In this document: piece by piece, positions 29,947 through 38,817 of the stretch | How positions within the stretch are numbered: the stretch's first letter is position 1 | How the letters are laid out: every line of letters begins with the position of its first letter | Source: CAWBJP01 sp963789165 | Lineage (GTDB): Bacteria; Actinomycetota; Acidimicrobiia; IMCC26256; BP-133 | Reading direction: 5' to 3' | DNA: 64,000 nucleotides | NCBI GenBank assembly: GCA_963789165.1 | Contig: CAWBJP010000011.1 | Coordinates: 62,001 to 126,000, forward strand | Translations under genes and position numbers: made by a program | The notes under the pieces: generated by a model | What the model was told of the DNA's origin: nothing | Database searches by the model: none | Seen by the model: the letters and a program-made list of their open reading frames with translations, nothing else

Positions 29947-30608
29947 ATGGGAAGCGAGGCTGTCATGTGCCACCCTGGGCGGGAGGGAACTGCTGACGAG
30001 TCGTACACAAGGCGGCTCCGGCAAGAGGGCGGCCGATGGTGGAAACGGCTCCTGAATGTGCAGTACCCCTACCGCTGGAATCTACGCCGGTTGAACCCCG
30101 GCTTCGTTCTCGACGTTGGTTGCGGTTTGGGACGGCACCTAGGGCATGTCGACGGCAATGGAGTCGGCGTGGATCACAATCCGACCTCCGTCGCGGAATG
30201 CCGCGCACGCGGTTTCCAAGCATTCACGCCCGAAGAATTTGAGCGCTCCCAGTGGGCGTCGGCTGGCACTTTCGACTCGGTCCTGCTTTCGCATGTGGCC
30301 GAGCACATGCGTAGTGATGATGTGGTTGCTCTAATTTTGAAGTATGCGCCCTACCTCAAGGAAACCAGCAAGCTGATCCTCATCACGCCGCAGGAGAAAG
30401 GTTTCGAGTCCGATCCGACCCACGTCGAGTTCATGGACTTCGCAGCTGTCGCTTCGATCTTTCGGCGGGCTGGATTTGTTCCGGAGCGCTCAACGTCCTT
30501 CCCATTACCCGAGTGCCCTTTGGGCGATTGTTCACGCACAATGAGTTTGTGTCCGTCGGTGTTATGAGGGCAGGCGGTCAAAGCAGTCTGCGAGCTAACG
30601 ACCAATAG
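29947..30608 (+). CDS. SAM-dependent methyltransferase (frameshift near 3' end)
   Basis: Class I fold: PGFVLDVGCGLGRHLGHV (motif I), GVGVDHNPTSVAECR (motif II), FDSVLLSHVAEHMRSDD (post-motif with HVAEH), and YLKETSKLILITPQEKGF. As given, the frame stops early after PLPECPLGD. Restoring one C in the short C run near 30508 gives PRVPFGRLFTHNEFVSVGV and a stop at 30608, which is the ending expected of this family. The 3' end then overlaps the convergent glycosyltransferase by about 30 bases. The substrate is unknown; context suggests a surface glycan. Confidence 0.75.
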
Positions 30609-31596
30609 GCCGCCAATACTCGGTCAGCGGGCTGAAGCAGTCGTGGCAGCCGGAAGTTCTCGGCTCGTAGCCGTCCGGAGAGTCGGACCGCAATGTCTCG
30701 GTCGGGGACAGTCCGTTCGGCCTGGAGGTGTTGGCGCCGGGCTATGACCCAGCGCCGATTGCGTGCCAGCCAGATCCAGCCTTCCAGCTTTTGCCGTACC
30801 CATCCGTCTCGGAGAGCTAGGGCGACTATGCCGAACTCGAAGATGACGAGCGCGGGGGCCACTAGGAGCAGGGTGCGGGCTTCGAAGAGCGTGGCAACCA
30901 GGATCAGGCGGTTGCGCTCCAGGAGATAGAGCTTGGTCGGGTTCCGGAGAACTCGTATCGGTGGACGACCACCGCATCAGGGACGTAGACGACGGCCAGC
31001 CCCTGCTCCCAGCAGCGCAGGCTCAACTCGGCATCCTCGTGGTACGCGAAGTATCGGTCTTCAAATCCGCCGATCCGGTCCCAGACGTCGCGCGACATGG
31101 CCATTCCAGCGCCGCTTGCAGCGGTGACCTCGACCTCCTCGTCGTATGCGGTGGCTGGCTGGCGAAAACCGCCGGCCCACCCCGCTCCGAGGAAGTGCAC
31201 CTCGTTCCCACCAGAGTTGAGGAGGTCGGGATCGTCGGCCAGACGAATGCTTCCCGTTGCGATCCCGACGTTCGGTCGTGATGCGACTGCCGCCAATCGA
31301 GAGACGGCCTCTGGTGCGATGATGGCGTCCCCGTTCACGAATACGAGCACGTCGCCTCCGGCGACTCCTGCGCCCGCATTGCAACCGCCAGCGAAACCGA
31401 GATTCTCAGGTGGACGTACGATCACGACGCCAGGAACCTGAGCAAGCCGGTCAACTGCCCCGTCGGTGCAGCCGTTGTCGACGAGTACGACCTCCATGGC
31501 CGGGACGTCCTGGGAAGCGAGGAGAGCGGCAACGCAGTTCTCGAGCCAAGGTTCGCTTCGGTAGGCGAGAACGACCGCGCTAACTGAACCTGTCAC
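30578..31596 (-). CDS. Rhamnosyltransferase-like family 2 glycosyltransferase (one frameshift)
   Basis: GT2 enzyme of about 340 residues: VSAVVLAYRSEPWLENCV, VVLVDNGCTDGAVDRL, ENLGFAGGCNAGAGVAGGD, FVNGDAIIAPE (metal-binding NGD), then AASGAGMAMSRDVWDRIGGF, EDRYFAYHEDAELSLRCW and VVHRYEFS. These are typical of WcaE/RfbF-like rhamnosyl- or galactofuranosyltransferases. A missing base near 30937 breaks the frame; corrected, VHRYEFSRNPTKLYLLERNR continues into LVATLFEARTLLLVAPALVI and a C-terminal membrane-associated segment ending at 30578. The start ATG 31596 is the first codon of a well-formed GT-A core. Confidence 0.82.
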
Positions 31597-32060
31597 AGCT
31601 CCTCCGCCGGTGAGAGATGGTGAAGGCTACGTGATCCTCGTAGTTTCAACGCCGCTTCGGACCCGGGTTTCTCGATGTCTGAGCAAGCGGACCGCAGCCA
31701 TACCCTCGAGATCGACCACGTGGTGATCCTGGCCGGGCGGGACTGCAGGGCGTCCCGGAAAGACACGGATCGGCGCTGGGCCGTCGCCAACGACGTCGAG
31801 AAGCTGGCCGCCGTCGTCGCGTCGACCGCGTCGGTGAACCGATTGAATAGCGACTGGGACTCAGCGGCGTGAACGCCGCCCCGGCGAGACGCGTGGTGCG
31901 CCTTCGCTGCCGACTGGGCGGCGGTGAAGGTGTGGGTCCTCAGCGCGGACGAGGCGGAGGGTGACGGGCGCGCTGCGGAGACGATGACCGGCTGCCAGGG
32001 GACTCAACTCGCTGTTCGTTTCGTCCGATACCGACGGAAGTCGATTCAGAGGAGCCGGCC
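31597..32060. other. Intergenic stretch with no convincing gene
   Basis: About 460 bases between the divergent glycosyltransferase and the small membrane-protein gene. A 65-codon frame at 31675-31872 (plus) has TLEIDHVVILAGRDC but no clear ribosome-binding site and no recognisable family; it could be a remnant of a longer gene. Promoters for both flanking genes are expected here. I see no strong hairpin or repeat. Confidence 0.4.
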
Positions 32061-32438
32061 ATGACACTGAACCCCCGCCGAGTGGCCCTCGCTGTCGTCG
32101 TCATGTTCGTGCTCTTCAGCGTGAAGTGGGTGTTCGCCGCTAATCCGTCACGAACCTGCGAGACTCCAATGATCGGCGAGGCCTTCAAGGGGAAGGCCGA
32201 CATCACCTCACGACCCCCGAGCTCCGAGGGCCACTCGGTCGATGCCCACGTCCTCCAGGCTCAGGGGCGCAACGCATGCATCGACCACGCTCGTGGCAAG
32301 ATCGGGGCCGCCGCCACCCGTCTCGTCTTCCTCAGCTTCTTCGGTGCCAGGGTGGCGATGATGCTTGGGTGGCGAGCACGGGGCAATGGCGACCAGGATC
32401 AGGAGCCTCGCATTCCCGACGCCAAGACCGCGGCGTAG
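32061..32438 (+). CDS. Hypothetical two-helix membrane protein
   Basis: 125 residues starting at ATG 32061, with AGAGGAG a few bases upstream. There are two hydrophobic segments: VALAVVVMFVLFSVKWVF near the N-terminus and AATRLVFLSFFGARVAMML near residue 90. Between them lies a polar stretch with two cysteines (SRTCETPMIG and GRNACIDHARGK). The protein ends in a charged tail. I do not recognise a family. It is convergent with nadA across 80 bases. Confidence 0.55.
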   Translation: MTLNPRRVALAVVVMFVLFSVKWVFAANPSRTCETPMIGEAFKGKADITSRPPSSEGHSVDAHVLQAQGRNACIDHARGKIGAAATRLVFLSFFGARVAMMLGWRARGNGDQDQEPRIPDAKTAA

Positions 32439-32518
32439 CCAACCCCACTCGGTCATAGGTCGCCCCGGCGGGGCGGAGTAGTCAGCCTCGGGGACGAGCG
32501 ACGCGCCAGCTGGGGTGG

Positions 32519-33613
32519 TCAGGCGATTTCGAGCATCCGGCTCAGCGCCAGCCTGGCCCCCTCGGCCGTGTCCTCGTCGACGGTGATCCGGTTGACGATC
32601 TCGCCTCGGACCAGGGCTTCGAGGCACCAGGCGAGGTGGGGTTCGTCGATGCGGAACATGGTCGAGCAGGGGCAGATCAGGGGGTCGAGGGAGAAGACCG
32701 TCTTGTCGGGGTGGTCGGCGGCCATGCGGTTGACCATGTGGATCTCGGTGCCGATGGCGAGGACCGAGCCGGCCGGGGCCCGCTCCACCTCGGCGAGGAT
32801 GCGTTCGGTGGAGCCGACGAAGTCGGCCAGTTCGACGACCTCGTGGGAGCACTCGGGGTGGACGACGACCTGCACGCCGGGGTGGTCGCGGCGGGCGGCT
32901 TCGACGTGTTCGACCTTGAAGCGCTGGTGGACGGAGCAGTGGCCCTTCCAGAGGAGGAACTTGGATTCCTTCACGTCGCGTTCCTGGAGGCCGCCGAGGT
33001 CGTGGCGGGGGTCCCACACCCGCATGTCGGCGGCGGCAAAGCCCATGGCGAAGGCGGTGTTGCGGCCCAGGTGCTGGTCGGGGGCGAAGAGGACCCGGTC
33101 GCCCCGCTCCAGGGCCCAGGCCACCACCTGGCGGGCATTGGACGACGTGCAACAGGCGCCGCCGTGGCGGCCGACGAAGGCCTTCACCGCGGCGGAGGAG
33201 TTCACATACGTAATGGGGATGACCCGGTCGACGTCGATGACGTCCGACAGGGCCTCCCAGCACTCCTCGATCTCGTCGACGTCGGCCATGTCGGCCATGG
33301 AACAGCCGGCGTTGAGGTCGGGGAGGATGACCCGCTGGCCGGGGCCGGTGAGCACGTCGGCCGACTCGGCCATGAAGTGCACGCCGCAGAAGACGATGTC
33401 GGTGGCCCAGTCGCACTCGGCCGCGTAGCGGGCGAGCTTGAGGGAATCCCCCCGGGCGTCGGCCCAGCGGATGACCTCGTCGCGCTGGTAGTGGTGGCCG
33501 AGGATCAACAGCCGGCCGTCCAGCGCCTGCTTGGCCGCGGCGATGCGGGCCTCGAGCGCGGCGGGGGTCGCCAGCGTGTAGTCGTCCGGCAGGGGCGACT
33601 GCAGTCGGAGCAT
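32519..33613 (-). CDS. nadA: Quinolinate synthase A
   Basis: Condenses iminoaspartate with dihydroxyacetone phosphate to quinolinate in de novo NAD synthesis, using a [4Fe-4S] cluster. The 364-residue protein has LLILGHHYQRDEVI near the start, LPDLNAGCSMADMAD, TYVNSSAAVKA, HPECSHEVVELAD and DPLICPCSTMFRID, which supply the conserved cysteines and substrate-binding residues. No nadB or nadC homologue is adjacent, so the pathway partners lie elsewhere. The start ATG 33613 gives the normal length. The gene is intact. Confidence 0.95.
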   Translation of the reverse strand: MLRLQSPLPDDYTLATPAALEARIAAAKQALDGRLLILGHHYQRDEVIRWADARGDSLKLARYAAECDWATDIVFCGVHFMAESADVLTGPGQRVILPDLNAGCSMADMADVDEIEECWEALSDVIDVDRVIPITYVNSSAAVKAFVGRHGGACCTSSNARQVVAWALERGDRVLFAPDQHLGRNTAFAMGFAAADMRVWDPRHDLGGLQERDVKESKFLLWKGHCSVHQRFKVEHVEAARRDHPGVQVVVHPECSHEVVELADFVGSTERILAEVERAPAGSVLAIGTEIHMVNRMAADHPDKTVFSLDPLICPCSTMFRIDEPHLAWCLEALVRGEIVNRITVDEDTAEGARLALSRMLEIA

Positions 33614-33820
33614 GGGGTGGTCTCCTGGTTGAGGCTCCGGTTACTGGCCGGTGGGAGCGACCTGGCCCGTCCCACGGGGATGGCGGCCCCGGAGCGAAAT
33701 ATGCGCCCGCAGTGCCAGGGCGGACGTCACCGGGATTGTAGCCCGGCACCTCTGGGGAACGACGGGACGGGACGGCCTATTCCTGGGCCGGTGGTAGCGT
33801 CGCCCGGAAGGTGGTGACCG

Positions 33821-34735
33821 GTGTCCCAGACGATTCTCGTGGTCGATGACGATGCTTCGGTGCGCAGGCTGGTGGAGTTGCGCTTCCAACTCGACGATTT
33901 CGAGGTCGTCACCACCGGAGAGCCGGAAGAGGCCCTGCGTCTCGCCACCGAGTGCCAGCTCGACGCCGTCATCCTCGACGTGATGATGCACGGCATGGAC
34001 GGCTTCGAGGTGTGCCGGCGGATGCGGGAGGCGCAACAGGGTCGGGGGCCGATCATCGTGATGCTCACGGCCAAGGCGGGGACCGAGGCCATGCTGACCG
34101 GGGTGTCCGCCGGAGCCGACGACTATGTGGTCAAGCCACCCAGGCTCGACGACATGGTGGAGCGGGTGCGGTCCCGGCTCCGGCAGGTCACCACCGCAGC
34201 GGGGCGTCTCCACGCGCTGCCCAACGGGGCCGCCATCGCGGCCGAACTCGAGCGCCGCCGAGACGCAGAAACCGCCGTGGCCGTCACCAGCCTCGACCTC
34301 AACGGCTTCGAGGCCTTCAACATCCGCTACGGCTACGAGCGCGGCGACGCCGTCCTGGACTGGTTCGCCGACCTCCTGGTGGCCGAGGCCGACCGGCGGT
34401 CGGATGCGTTCGTGGGCCGCCTGGGCAGCGACGACTTCATCGTGGTCTCCGCCCCGGCCGACGCCGAGCCCATGGCCGAGGCGATCATGGCCGCCTTCGA
34501 GGCGGGCATCGCCGGACACCATGATCCCGAGGACGCAGCCCGGGGAACCATCGGGATGCCGGGGGAGGGCCAGACCCCGCCCCGCCATCCCCTCGTGTCC
34601 CTGGCCATCGGCATCACCAGCAGCGAGCTGCATCCCGTCCACTACCCGCAGGATCTGCTCCACGCCGCGGTCCAGATGGTGCGCACGGCCAAGCTCATGG
34701 CCGGAAGCCGACTCGTCATCGACCGGGCGGCCTGA
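33821..34735 (+). CDS. Response regulator with degenerate GGDEF-like domain
   Basis: N-terminal receiver domain (residues 1-125): ILVVDDDASVRRLVELR, AVILDVMMHGMDGFEV (phospho-acceptor Asp in ILDVM), IIVMLTAKAGTEAML, and GADDYVVKPPRLDDMV with the conserved Lys. The second half (about 135-300) resembles a GGDEF fold (VAVTSLDLNGFEAFNIRYGY, GDAVLDWFADLLVAEA, DAFVGRLGSDDFIVV), but the active-site loop reads GSDDF rather than GG(D/E)EF. A diguanylate cyclase would be impaired, so a nucleotide-sensing or protein-binding role is more likely. The start GTG 33821 has GGAAGG upstream. No cognate kinase is adjacent. Confidence 0.8.
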   Translation: MSQTILVVDDDASVRRLVELRFQLDDFEVVTTGEPEEALRLATECQLDAVILDVMMHGMDGFEVCRRMREAQQGRGPIIVMLTAKAGTEAMLTGVSAGADDYVVKPPRLDDMVERVRSRLRQVTTAAGRLHALPNGAAIAAELERRRDAETAVAVTSLDLNGFEAFNIRYGYERGDAVLDWFADLLVAEADRRSDAFVGRLGSDDFIVVSAPADAEPMAEAIMAAFEAGIAGHHDPEDAARGTIGMPGEGQTPPRHPLVSLAIGITSSELHPVHYPQDLLHAAVQMVRTAKLMAGSRLVIDRAA

Positions 34736-34797
34736 CAGTCCCCTCGGACTACGGGTTAATATCGGGGCTGAAGTGTTTCCTGGGGGCGACGAGAGGG

Positions 34798-35592
34798 GTG
34801 GGGCGCGTGGGAACTGGTCGTGGGCGGTGGTCGCTTCCCGTGCTGGTCGCCGTCCTCCTCGCCAGTATCCAGCCCGCGGCCACGGCGCAGGCCGACGGGG
34901 CCACGCTCAAGGTCCTCACCTGGAACATCCACTGGGAGGACCCCGACCGCCTAGCCGAGGTCATCGGGGCCAGCGGCGCCGACGTGGTCGCCCTCCAGGA
35001 GGTCGACGTCTACCGGACCCGCTCGGGCTGCCGGGACCAGGCCTCCGACATCGCCGAACACCTCGGGATGCAGGCCCGCTTCGGGGCCAACGTCCGCTCG
35101 GGCGAGGAGTGCGGTGACGCCCGGCGGGCCATGTACGGCGATGCCCTCCTGAGCCGCCATCCCATCCTGGAATGGCGCCACGTCCTGCTCCCCAACCAGG
35201 GCGGCGAGCAGCGGGGGCTGCTGGAGGCGGTCCTCAACGTCGACGGCCTGCGGGTCCGGGTGGTCTCCACCCACCTGGAGTACGGCTCGGCCTCCGAGCG
35301 CAAAGCCCAGGCCGAAGCCGTCGTCGAGCACCTGGAGGGCAGCGCCGAGCCCGTGGTCGTCATGGGCGACCTGAACGGCGAACCGGACGACTCGGGGCTC
35401 GCCCCGTTGCGCAGCGTCTTCACCGACGCCTGGGCGGCGGCGGGCGACGGTGACGGGTACACCAACCCGGCGCGCGACCCTCACCGGCGCATCGATTACG
35501 TCTTCTTCCGGGCCCTGAGCCCGGCCCGGGTCGAGGTGGTGGACTCCACCGCCTCCGACCATCTCGCCGTGCGGGCCGACCTCGTCCTCTGA
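34798..35592 (+). CDS. Secreted endonuclease/exonuclease/phosphatase-fold protein
   Basis: 264 residues with an N-terminal signal peptide (WSLPVLVAVLLASIQPAATAQA) followed by a complete EEP fold: TLKVLTWNIHWEDPD, VVALQEVDVY, GDALLSRHPI, VVSTHLEYGS, VVMGDLNGEPDDSG, and the terminal IDYVFF and ASDHLAVRADL. All metal- and phosphate-binding residues (Asn, Glu, Asp-Asn, Asp-His) are present, so it should be active. Family members include secreted nucleases and phospholipase-like phosphodiesterases; the substrate cannot be told. GTG 34798 places the signal peptide at the N-terminus. Confidence 0.85.
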   Translation: MGRVGTGRGRWSLPVLVAVLLASIQPAATAQADGATLKVLTWNIHWEDPDRLAEVIGASGADVVALQEVDVYRTRSGCRDQASDIAEHLGMQARFGANVRSGEECGDARRAMYGDALLSRHPILEWRHVLLPNQGGEQRGLLEAVLNVDGLRVRVVSTHLEYGSASERKAQAEAVVEHLEGSAEPVVVMGDLNGEPDDSGLAPLRSVFTDAWAAAGDGDGYTNPARDPHRRIDYVFFRALSPARVEVVDSTASDHLAVRADLVL

Positions 35593-35836
35593 AGGTCAGC
35601 CCCCGCCTGACCGCTCCTCCCGGAGAGCACCGAGGGTCTCGACCTCGACACGGTCCGAGCTGGGCGCGGCACTTGAGAAGGGGCAGCCTCACGGAGTCTG
35701 TGAAACGGAAGCGTAAGGGGCCGAGAAATAGGAGGGTAAAGCAGTGGTGTGCCGGCGCTCGCCGCCCTCCTCGGCCCCTGAGATCGCCGGCCGGCGAGGC
35801 TCACCACGCCCCTCGTTTGGCGGCTCGAAGAGCCAC

Positions 35837-35855
35837 GTTGCATACGGTAGGCAAC
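35837..35855. promoter_or_regulatory. Candidate operator of the RHH/PIN module
   Basis: An inverted repeat GTTGC-N9-GCAAC sits about 10 bases upstream of the RHH-protein start (35865) and covers a TACGGT -10-like element. Ribbon-helix-helix antitoxins commonly bind such short palindromes to repress their own operon. That link is inference from position. Confidence 0.4.
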
Positions 35856-35864
35856 TCCGGTACC

Positions 35865-36260
35865 ATGGAGCCCATGAGGACTTCCAGGACCATCGGGTTT
35901 GCCGTCGACGACACGGACCGGGAGCGGCTCGCCCGTTTGAGCGATGTGTTCGGCGGCGGCAACCGCTCGGCGTTCCTCCGCAAGGCGATGGACGTCATGG
36001 AGCGCTATGAGCTGGCGCAACGGCTCGTGGAGGTGCAGGCCTACGGGGAGGAGCGCCTGGCCGGGTCGGGGCGGACGTCCTCCGACATCCCCGCCCTGGT
36101 CGCCCGGGCCCTCGCCGACCCCGACCCCAACGCCGTGGCACAGGCCAAACTGATCGTCGCCGGGTTGCGCGACCGGCCGTCGGTCCCGGCACGCGACGGC
36201 AAGGCCCATCCCGCCGCCGCGGTGTTCGGTGAGCTCCTCGCTGCCCCCACCACTGACTGA
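35865..36260 (+). CDS. Ribbon-helix-helix antitoxin-like protein
   Basis: 131 residues from ATG 35865 (a second ATG follows at codon 4). The N-terminal segment TIGFAVDDTDRERLARLSDV followed by GGGNRSAFLRKAMDVMERYE is a classic RHH DNA-binding unit. The rest is a longer tail (residues 50-131) that could wrap the partner toxin. The stop is 2 bases before the next gene, a PIN-like protein, so the two form a likely type II toxin-antitoxin pair. Confidence 0.72.
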   Translation: MEPMRTSRTIGFAVDDTDRERLARLSDVFGGGNRSAFLRKAMDVMERYELAQRLVEVQAYGEERLAGSGRTSSDIPALVARALADPDPNAVAQAKLIVAGLRDRPSVPARDGKAHPAAAVFGELLAAPTTD

Positions 36261-36262
36261 GG

Positions 36263-36811
36263 GTGGCGCCGGTCGAGGTGGTCGTCGCCGCCGATGTCCT
36301 GGTCGCCGCCCTGTCCCGGGTGAGCGCCGCGGCGGTCCGGTTCCCGGCCATGCCCCCCAAGACGAACGACCCGCACGCCGACGTCGTCGGAGCGTTCGTC
36401 GGCGCCGAGGGGGACTTCGCCCTCATCCTCAGTGAGGAGATCGTCGAGCAGGTCGGCGCCGCGCTCATGGACGAGCGGGGGCTCGGCTGGGGCTTCGCCG
36501 CCGCCGACCAGGCGGTCGACGTCCTGGTAGGGATCGCCGAGCACAGCCAGGGCGGACTCGCGGTGGCCGCCGCGCAGGTGGCGCTCCCGCGAGGTGCCAG
36601 CGCGGTAGCGGCAGCCGCCCTGCGAGCCGTTGCCGCGCACGGCCTGGGGTTCCCCCGGGTCGTTGTCATCGACGACCCCGGCTTTCAGCGGCTCCGTGCC
36701 TGGCAACCGCGGGGGGTCCCCTGGCCGGCGGACCAGGTCGTGACGCTGCTGTCGCCGTCGCGGTTCCGCGACCTGGCCGAGCAGGCTCGCTGGCGGTACC
36801 GACGGATGTAG
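36263..36811 (+). CDS. PIN-domain-like toxin
   Basis: 182 residues starting at GTG 36263. It opens VEVVVAADVLVAALSRVSAA, the acidic first strand of a PIN nuclease. A central segment (FALILSEEIVEQVGAALMDE) and the late RVVVIDDPGFQRLRAW fit the remaining acidic positions. PIN toxins cleave RNA, often tRNA or rRNA, and are held inactive by the upstream antitoxin. The second conserved acidic cluster is less clear than in VapC proteins, so this belongs to a divergent PIN group. It sits immediately after the RHH gene. Confidence 0.62.
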   Translation: MAPVEVVVAADVLVAALSRVSAAAVRFPAMPPKTNDPHADVVGAFVGAEGDFALILSEEIVEQVGAALMDERGLGWGFAAADQAVDVLVGIAEHSQGGLAVAAAQVALPRGASAVAAAALRAVAAHGLGFPRVVVIDDPGFQRLRAWQPRGVPWPADQVVTLLSPSRFRDLAEQARWRYRRM

Positions 36812-36864
36812 GCGGCGACATCTCGTCCTACAAATCACCCGCCACCGGGCAGAATCAAGGGGCG

Positions 36865-38817
36865 ATGCCTCTCGTCCGCCCGCCGGCCGGCACCATCCCT
36901 GACGCTCCCGGGTCCTACCAGTTCAAGGACCGGGACGGCCGCGTCATCTACGTGGGCAAGGCCAAGAGCCTGCGGCACCGCCTGGCGAACTACTTCGTCC
37001 ACCCCGGGGCGCTCATGCCCCGCACCCGCCAGATGGTGGCCGCCGCCGAGACGGTGGAGTGGATCGAGGTGGACAACGAGGTCGAGGCCCTCTTCCTCGA
37101 GTTCAACCTGATCAAGACCCACAAGCCCCGGTTCAACATCCGCCTGAAGGACGACAAGTCCTATCCCTACCTGGCCGTCACCCTCGACCAGGAGTGGCCC
37201 CGGGCCCAGGTCATGCGGGGCGCCAAACGCAAGGGGGTTCGCTACTTCGGGCCCTTCGCCCACGCCTACGCCATCCGGGAAACCCTCGACCTGTTGCTGC
37301 GGACCTTCCCCATCCGGACCTGCTCGGACAACAAGCTGGAACGCCACCAGAAGCTGGGCCGCCCCTGCCTCTACGCCCACATCGAGAAGTGCTCCGCCCC
37401 CTGCGTGAACGCGGTCAGCCCGGAGGACTACCAGCACCTGGTCGACGAGCTCGTCGATTTCCTCGACGGCCGGACCGAGGCCATCGTCACCCGCCTCGAC
37501 CGCCAGATGCGCGAGGCCGCCACCGATCTGGAGTTCGAGCGGGCCGCCCGGCTGCGGGACCAGCTCACCTCGGTGCGCAAGGCCATCGAGCGCCAGCAGA
37601 TGGTGGGCGACCCCCACGAGGACTACGACGCCATCGGCCTGGCCGAGGACGAGCTGGAAGCCTCGGTGCAGATCTTCAACGTCCGCAAGGGTCGCATGGT
37701 GGGCCGCAAGGGCCTGGTGGTCGACAAGGTGGAGGAGCTGACCCGCCCCGCCTTGGTGGCCCGCATCCTCGAGCAGCTCTACGGCGACGCCGGCCCCGAA
37801 GGCGTCCCCAAGGAGGTGCTCGTCCCCGACGACCCCGAGGACCAGGCGCTCTACGAGGAGTTCCTCTCCCACGTCCGGGGATCCAAGGTGCGCATCCGGG
37901 TCCCGCAGCGGGGCGGCAAGCGCACCTTCCTGGCCACCGTGACCCGCAACGCCGAGGAGGCCTTCACCCGCCACCGGCTGAAGCGGGCCTCGGACCACAA
38001 CGCCCGGGCCCGGGCCCTCACCGCCCTCCAGGATGCCCTCGACCTGCCCGAGGCGCCGCTGCGCATCGAGTGCTACGACATCTCCAACCTGGCCGGCACC
38101 GAGATCGTCGGGTCCATGGTGGTGATGGAGGACGGCCTCCCCAAGCGGTCCGACTACCGCCGCTTCAAGATCCGGTCCCTGAACCAGCAGGACGACTTCG
38201 CCTCCATGGCCGAGGTCCTCACCCGGCGCTTCACCAACTACCTGAAGGAACGGGAGGAGGGGGTCCACGCCGGGAAGCGCTTCGCCTACCCGCCCAACCT
38301 GGTGCTGGTCGACGGGGGCAAGGGCCAGCTGGGCGTGGCCGTGGCCGTCCTCGAGGAGCTGGGGCTGGAGGACATCCCCGTCGCCGCCCTGGCCAAGCGC
38401 TTCGAGGAGGTCTACCGCCCCGGCGACCCCGAGCCCATCCGCATCCCCCGCGACTCCGAGGCGCTCTACCTCCTCCAGGGCGTGCGGGACGAGGCCCACC
38501 GCTTCGCCATCACCTACCACCGCACCTTGCGGGGCAAGGCCATGACCCGCTCCACCCTCGACGACGTCCCCGGCCTGGGACCCACCCGGCGCAAGCGCCT
38601 GCTCAAGGAATTCGGCTCGGTCAAACGCCTCCGGGCTCTGACCGAAGAGGAGCTGGTGGCCATCCCGTGGCTCCCGGCCCGGGTGGCGAATGCCCTCTAT
38701 GCCCAGTTGCACGGCCCGGCGCTGGGGGAACGGCGGCCGCCAGACGTATCCAAAACCACGGCTGGCGTGTCATCGTGGAGGGGCGACGAAACCGGCGGTA
38801 CCACGGGAGAGGGGTAA
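36865..38817 (+). CDS. uvrC: Excinuclease ABC subunit C
   Basis: 650-residue dual-incision nuclease of nucleotide excision repair. It has an N-terminal GIY-YIG domain (APGSYQFKDRDGRVIYVGKA, KSLRHRLANYF), a UvrB-binding UVR motif (REAATDLEFERAARLRDQL), the RNase H-like C-terminal nuclease (IECYDISNLAGTEIVGSMVV, LVDGGKGQLGVA), and a terminal helix-hairpin-helix pair (VPGLGPTRRKRLLKEFGSV). The gene is intact and of normal length. It begins the uvrC-rapZ-yvcK set; a TACAAA -10-like element and AAGGGG lie upstream of ATG 36865. With uvrA and uvrB at 12-18 kb, the window holds the whole UvrABC nuclease. Confidence 0.96.
   Translation: MPLVRPPAGTIPDAPGSYQFKDRDGRVIYVGKAKSLRHRLANYFVHPGALMPRTRQMVAAAETVEWIEVDNEVEALFLEFNLIKTHKPRFNIRLKDDKSYPYLAVTLDQEWPRAQVMRGAKRKGVRYFGPFAHAYAIRETLDLLLRTFPIRTCSDNKLERHQKLGRPCLYAHIEKCSAPCVNAVSPEDYQHLVDELVDFLDGRTEAIVTRLDRQMREAATDLEFERAARLRDQLTSVRKAIERQQMVGDPHEDYDAIGLAEDELEASVQIFNVRKGRMVGRKGLVVDKVEELTRPALVARILEQLYGDAGPEGVPKEVLVPDDPEDQALYEEFLSHVRGSKVRIRVPQRGGKRTFLATVTRNAEEAFTRHRLKRASDHNARARALTALQDALDLPEAPLRIECYDISNLAGTEIVGSMVVMEDGLPKRSDYRRFKIRSLNQQDDFASMAEVLTRRFTNYLKEREEGVHAGKRFAYPPNLVLVDGGKGQLGVAVAVLEELGLEDIPVAALAKRFEEVYRPGDPEPIRIPRDSEALYLLQGVRDEAHRFAITYHRTLRGKAMTRSTLDDVPGLGPTRRKRLLKEFGSVKRLRALTEEELVAIPWLPARVANALYAQLHGPALGERRPPDVSKTTAGVSSWRGDETGGTTGEG

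Noticed and set aside
31675..31872. Small plus-strand gene upstream of the two-helix membrane protein
   Set aside because: No ribosome-binding site, no recognisable domain, and no conserved-looking composition; left as an intergenic note.
36835..38712. Long minus-strand frame opposite uvrC
   Set aside because: Same reasoning as for uvrA: Gly/Leu/Val/Asp-rich shadow of a conserved gene.
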